Positions 63,006 through 64,000 of a stretch of 64,000 nucleotides of DNA are shown in pieces. Position numbers and translations under genes: made by a program. Position 1 is the first letter of the stretch. Every line of letters begins with the position of its first letter. Location of the stretch: contig CALSNJ010000002.1 of NCBI GenBank assembly GCA_943787745.1, forward strand, positions 880,125 to 944,124, given 5' to 3'. The stretch is from an uncultured Alphaproteobacteria bacterium (lineage in GTDB: Bacteria > Pseudomonadota > Alphaproteobacteria > UBA6615). The notes beneath the pieces are model-generated. The model was not told the origin of the DNA. It did not search any database and saw nothing but the letters and a program-made list of their open reading frames with translations.

Positions 63006-64000
63006 GTGGCCAACCTCGCGCAAAAAGCACTGAACATCGAAGACCTGCGCAAGATGGCCAAGCGTCGCCTGACCAAGGCCCTTTTCGACTTCTGTGACAA
63101 AGGCAGTGAGGATCAGGTGGCGATGCGGGACAACCGCGCCGCTTTGGACGGGATCAAACTGATGCCGCGGGTCCTCAACAACACCTCGGCACGCCATGCC
63201 GGCATCTCGCTTCTCGGCAAGGAACATGGTCTGCCCCTGCTGATCGGTCCGACGGGTCCTGCAGGCTTTGTCTGGTATCGCGGCGAGACCCATCTCGCGC
63301 GCGCTGCGGCAAAGGCGAATATCCCGTTCACGCTGGCCAGCACGTCGAACACGGACATGGAAAAAGTCTACGCCAATGGCGGCGGCACCCAGTGGTTCCA
63401 GCTTTATGTCTGGCGCGACCCGGAGGCAGCCTTCGTTACGATCCAGCGTGCGCTGGACACCGGGTTTGAGGCGCTGGTCGTCACTGTTGATTCCCCGGTT
63501 TACAACAACCGCGAGATCGATGTGAGAAACGGTCTGGTCTTCCCGCCGAAGATCAACATGCGCACAGCCGTCGACAGCCTGAAGCATCCGCGTTGGCTAC
63601 TCGGCACAGCTGGACAATACTTCCTCAACGAGGGCAAACTGCCCGCGTTCACGAACATCCATATCCCCGAAGAAGCCAAAGCCGAAGCCACGGGCTATGT
63701 CTCAGCGAAATCTACAAGCTTCCTCAATCGCGACGATACGATGGATTGGGACTATATCCGGCGTATCCGGGATGTCTGGCCGCGCAAACTGCTCCTCAAG
63801 GGCATCCTGCACCCCGAAGATGCTGTGAAGGCCGTCGAAGTTGGGGCAGACGGCATTTTCGTCTCCAACCATGCGGGCAACACCAATGACACGGCCATCA
63901 CGCCGTGGGACGCGTTGCCTGCAATCGTGGAAGCGGTCGGTGGCAAACTGACCGTTATTGCTGACAGCGGTGTTCGCCGCGGTAGTGACGTCCTGAAGGG
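63006..64000 (+). CDS. FMN-dependent alpha-hydroxy-acid dehydrogenase/oxidase, 3' end outside the window
   Basis: At least 331 residues of an L-lactate-dehydrogenase/glycolate-oxidase-family flavoprotein (LldD type) are visible, from a GTG start at 63006 with GGAG upstream. Family motifs present are P-T-G-P-A-G in the FMN site, Q-L-Y-V-W (active-site Tyr), V-V-T-V-D-S-P and L-L-L-K-G-I. The normally invariant S-N-H-G-G-R is S-N-H-A-G-N here (His289 kept, Arg replaced by Asn292), and the N-terminal Tyr-rich segment is F-D-F-C. Substrate binding should therefore differ. The gene continues to the right. Confidence 0.9.
   Translation, partial: MANLAQKALNIEDLRKMAKRRLTKALFDFCDKGSEDQVAMRDNRAALDGIKLMPRVLNNTSARHAGISLLGKEHGLPLLIGPTGPAGFVWYRGETHLARAAAKANIPFTLASTSNTDMEKVYANGGGTQWFQLYVWRDPEAAFVTIQRALDTGFEALVVTVDSPVYNNREIDVRNGLVFPPKINMRTAVDSLKHPRWLLGTAGQYFLNEGKLPAFTNIHIPEEAKAEATGYVSAKSTSFLNRDDTMDWDYIRRIRDVWPRKLLLKGILHPEDAVKAVEVGADGIFVSNHAGNTNDTAITPWDALPAIVEAVGGKLTVIADSGVRRGSDVLK

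Overview
The window reads as chromosomal DNA of a metabolically versatile, aerobic alphaproteobacterium. The evidence is moderately high GC, dense gene packing with many 4-bp and 14-bp overlaps, an FNR/FixK-type box upstream of a cbb3 oxidase gene, a CioAB-type bd oxidase with a DUF2474 small subunit, PHA depolymerase, and many small catabolic clusters. I would not name a genus. All reading is by eye; no database search was run. I saw no tRNA, rRNA or CRISPR array.

Layout. 1-13.9 kb: the end of a Gfo/Idh/MocA oxidoreductase, an Ldh-type dehydrogenase and an SDR, a DMSO-reductase-family molybdoenzyme, a multi-PAS histidine kinase convergent with a receiver-only regulator, a 3-hydroxyanthranilate dioxygenase/class IV aminotransferase pair, an EamA exporter, and an aryl-CoA ligase with an alpha/beta hydrolase. 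13.9-17.3 kb: the wreck of a ccoNOQP-GHIS locus. Only ccoS, the 3' part of ccoI and the 5' part of ccoN remain, the last with an in-frame amber codon, and a 1187-bp IS3-family element sits exactly at the deletion joint. 17.3-30.8 kb: an extradiol dioxygenase, an MBL hydrolase, an unrecognised 310-aa protein, a 3-hydroxyisobutyrate dehydrogenase-like protein, pirin, PdxA, an amidase, a large hydrolase, a Bcr/CflA exporter, an ankyrin protein, a SnoaL-like protein and an orphan CoxL-type molybdoenzyme. 31.1-36.1 kb: an ABC importer operon of SsuA/NMT1 type with two permeases and an extra one-TM protein, then purU.

36-48.3 kb: a 5'-truncated type I secretion adaptor, a cytoplasmic reductive-dehalogenase-like protein, an esterase, and a minus-strand catabolic operon (Rieske protein, small protein, amidohydrolase, SMP-30 lactonase). 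That operon ends in a 26-codon ORF with an almost ideal Shine-Dalgarno sequence and a terminator. Next is a bd oxidase operon whose cydA is broken while cydB and the small subunit are intact, then fasciclin, a Cys-motif protein, an SDR and a DUF2177 protein. 48.3-64 kb: an MBL hydrolase, two TauD-type dioxygenases, a BASS transporter, an EF-hand protein with an OmpR/EnvZ-type pair, an intracellular PHA depolymerase with palindromes upstream, an MFS exporter, a hydrolase, a thioesterase, a cupin/GMC oxidoreductase/GST run, and the start of an FMN-dependent alpha-hydroxy-acid dehydrogenase.

The most striking theme is that both high-affinity terminal oxidases visible here (cbb3 and bd) are genetically broken, one of them by an IS-associated deletion. 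This suggests relaxed selection for microaerobic respiration, or errors in the assembly, and should be checked. No clearly new multi-gene defence or biosynthetic system was recognised. The best candidates for something undescribed are the 26-aa ORF at 40450-40530, the 310-aa unknown protein, and several enzymes with substituted catalytic motifs.
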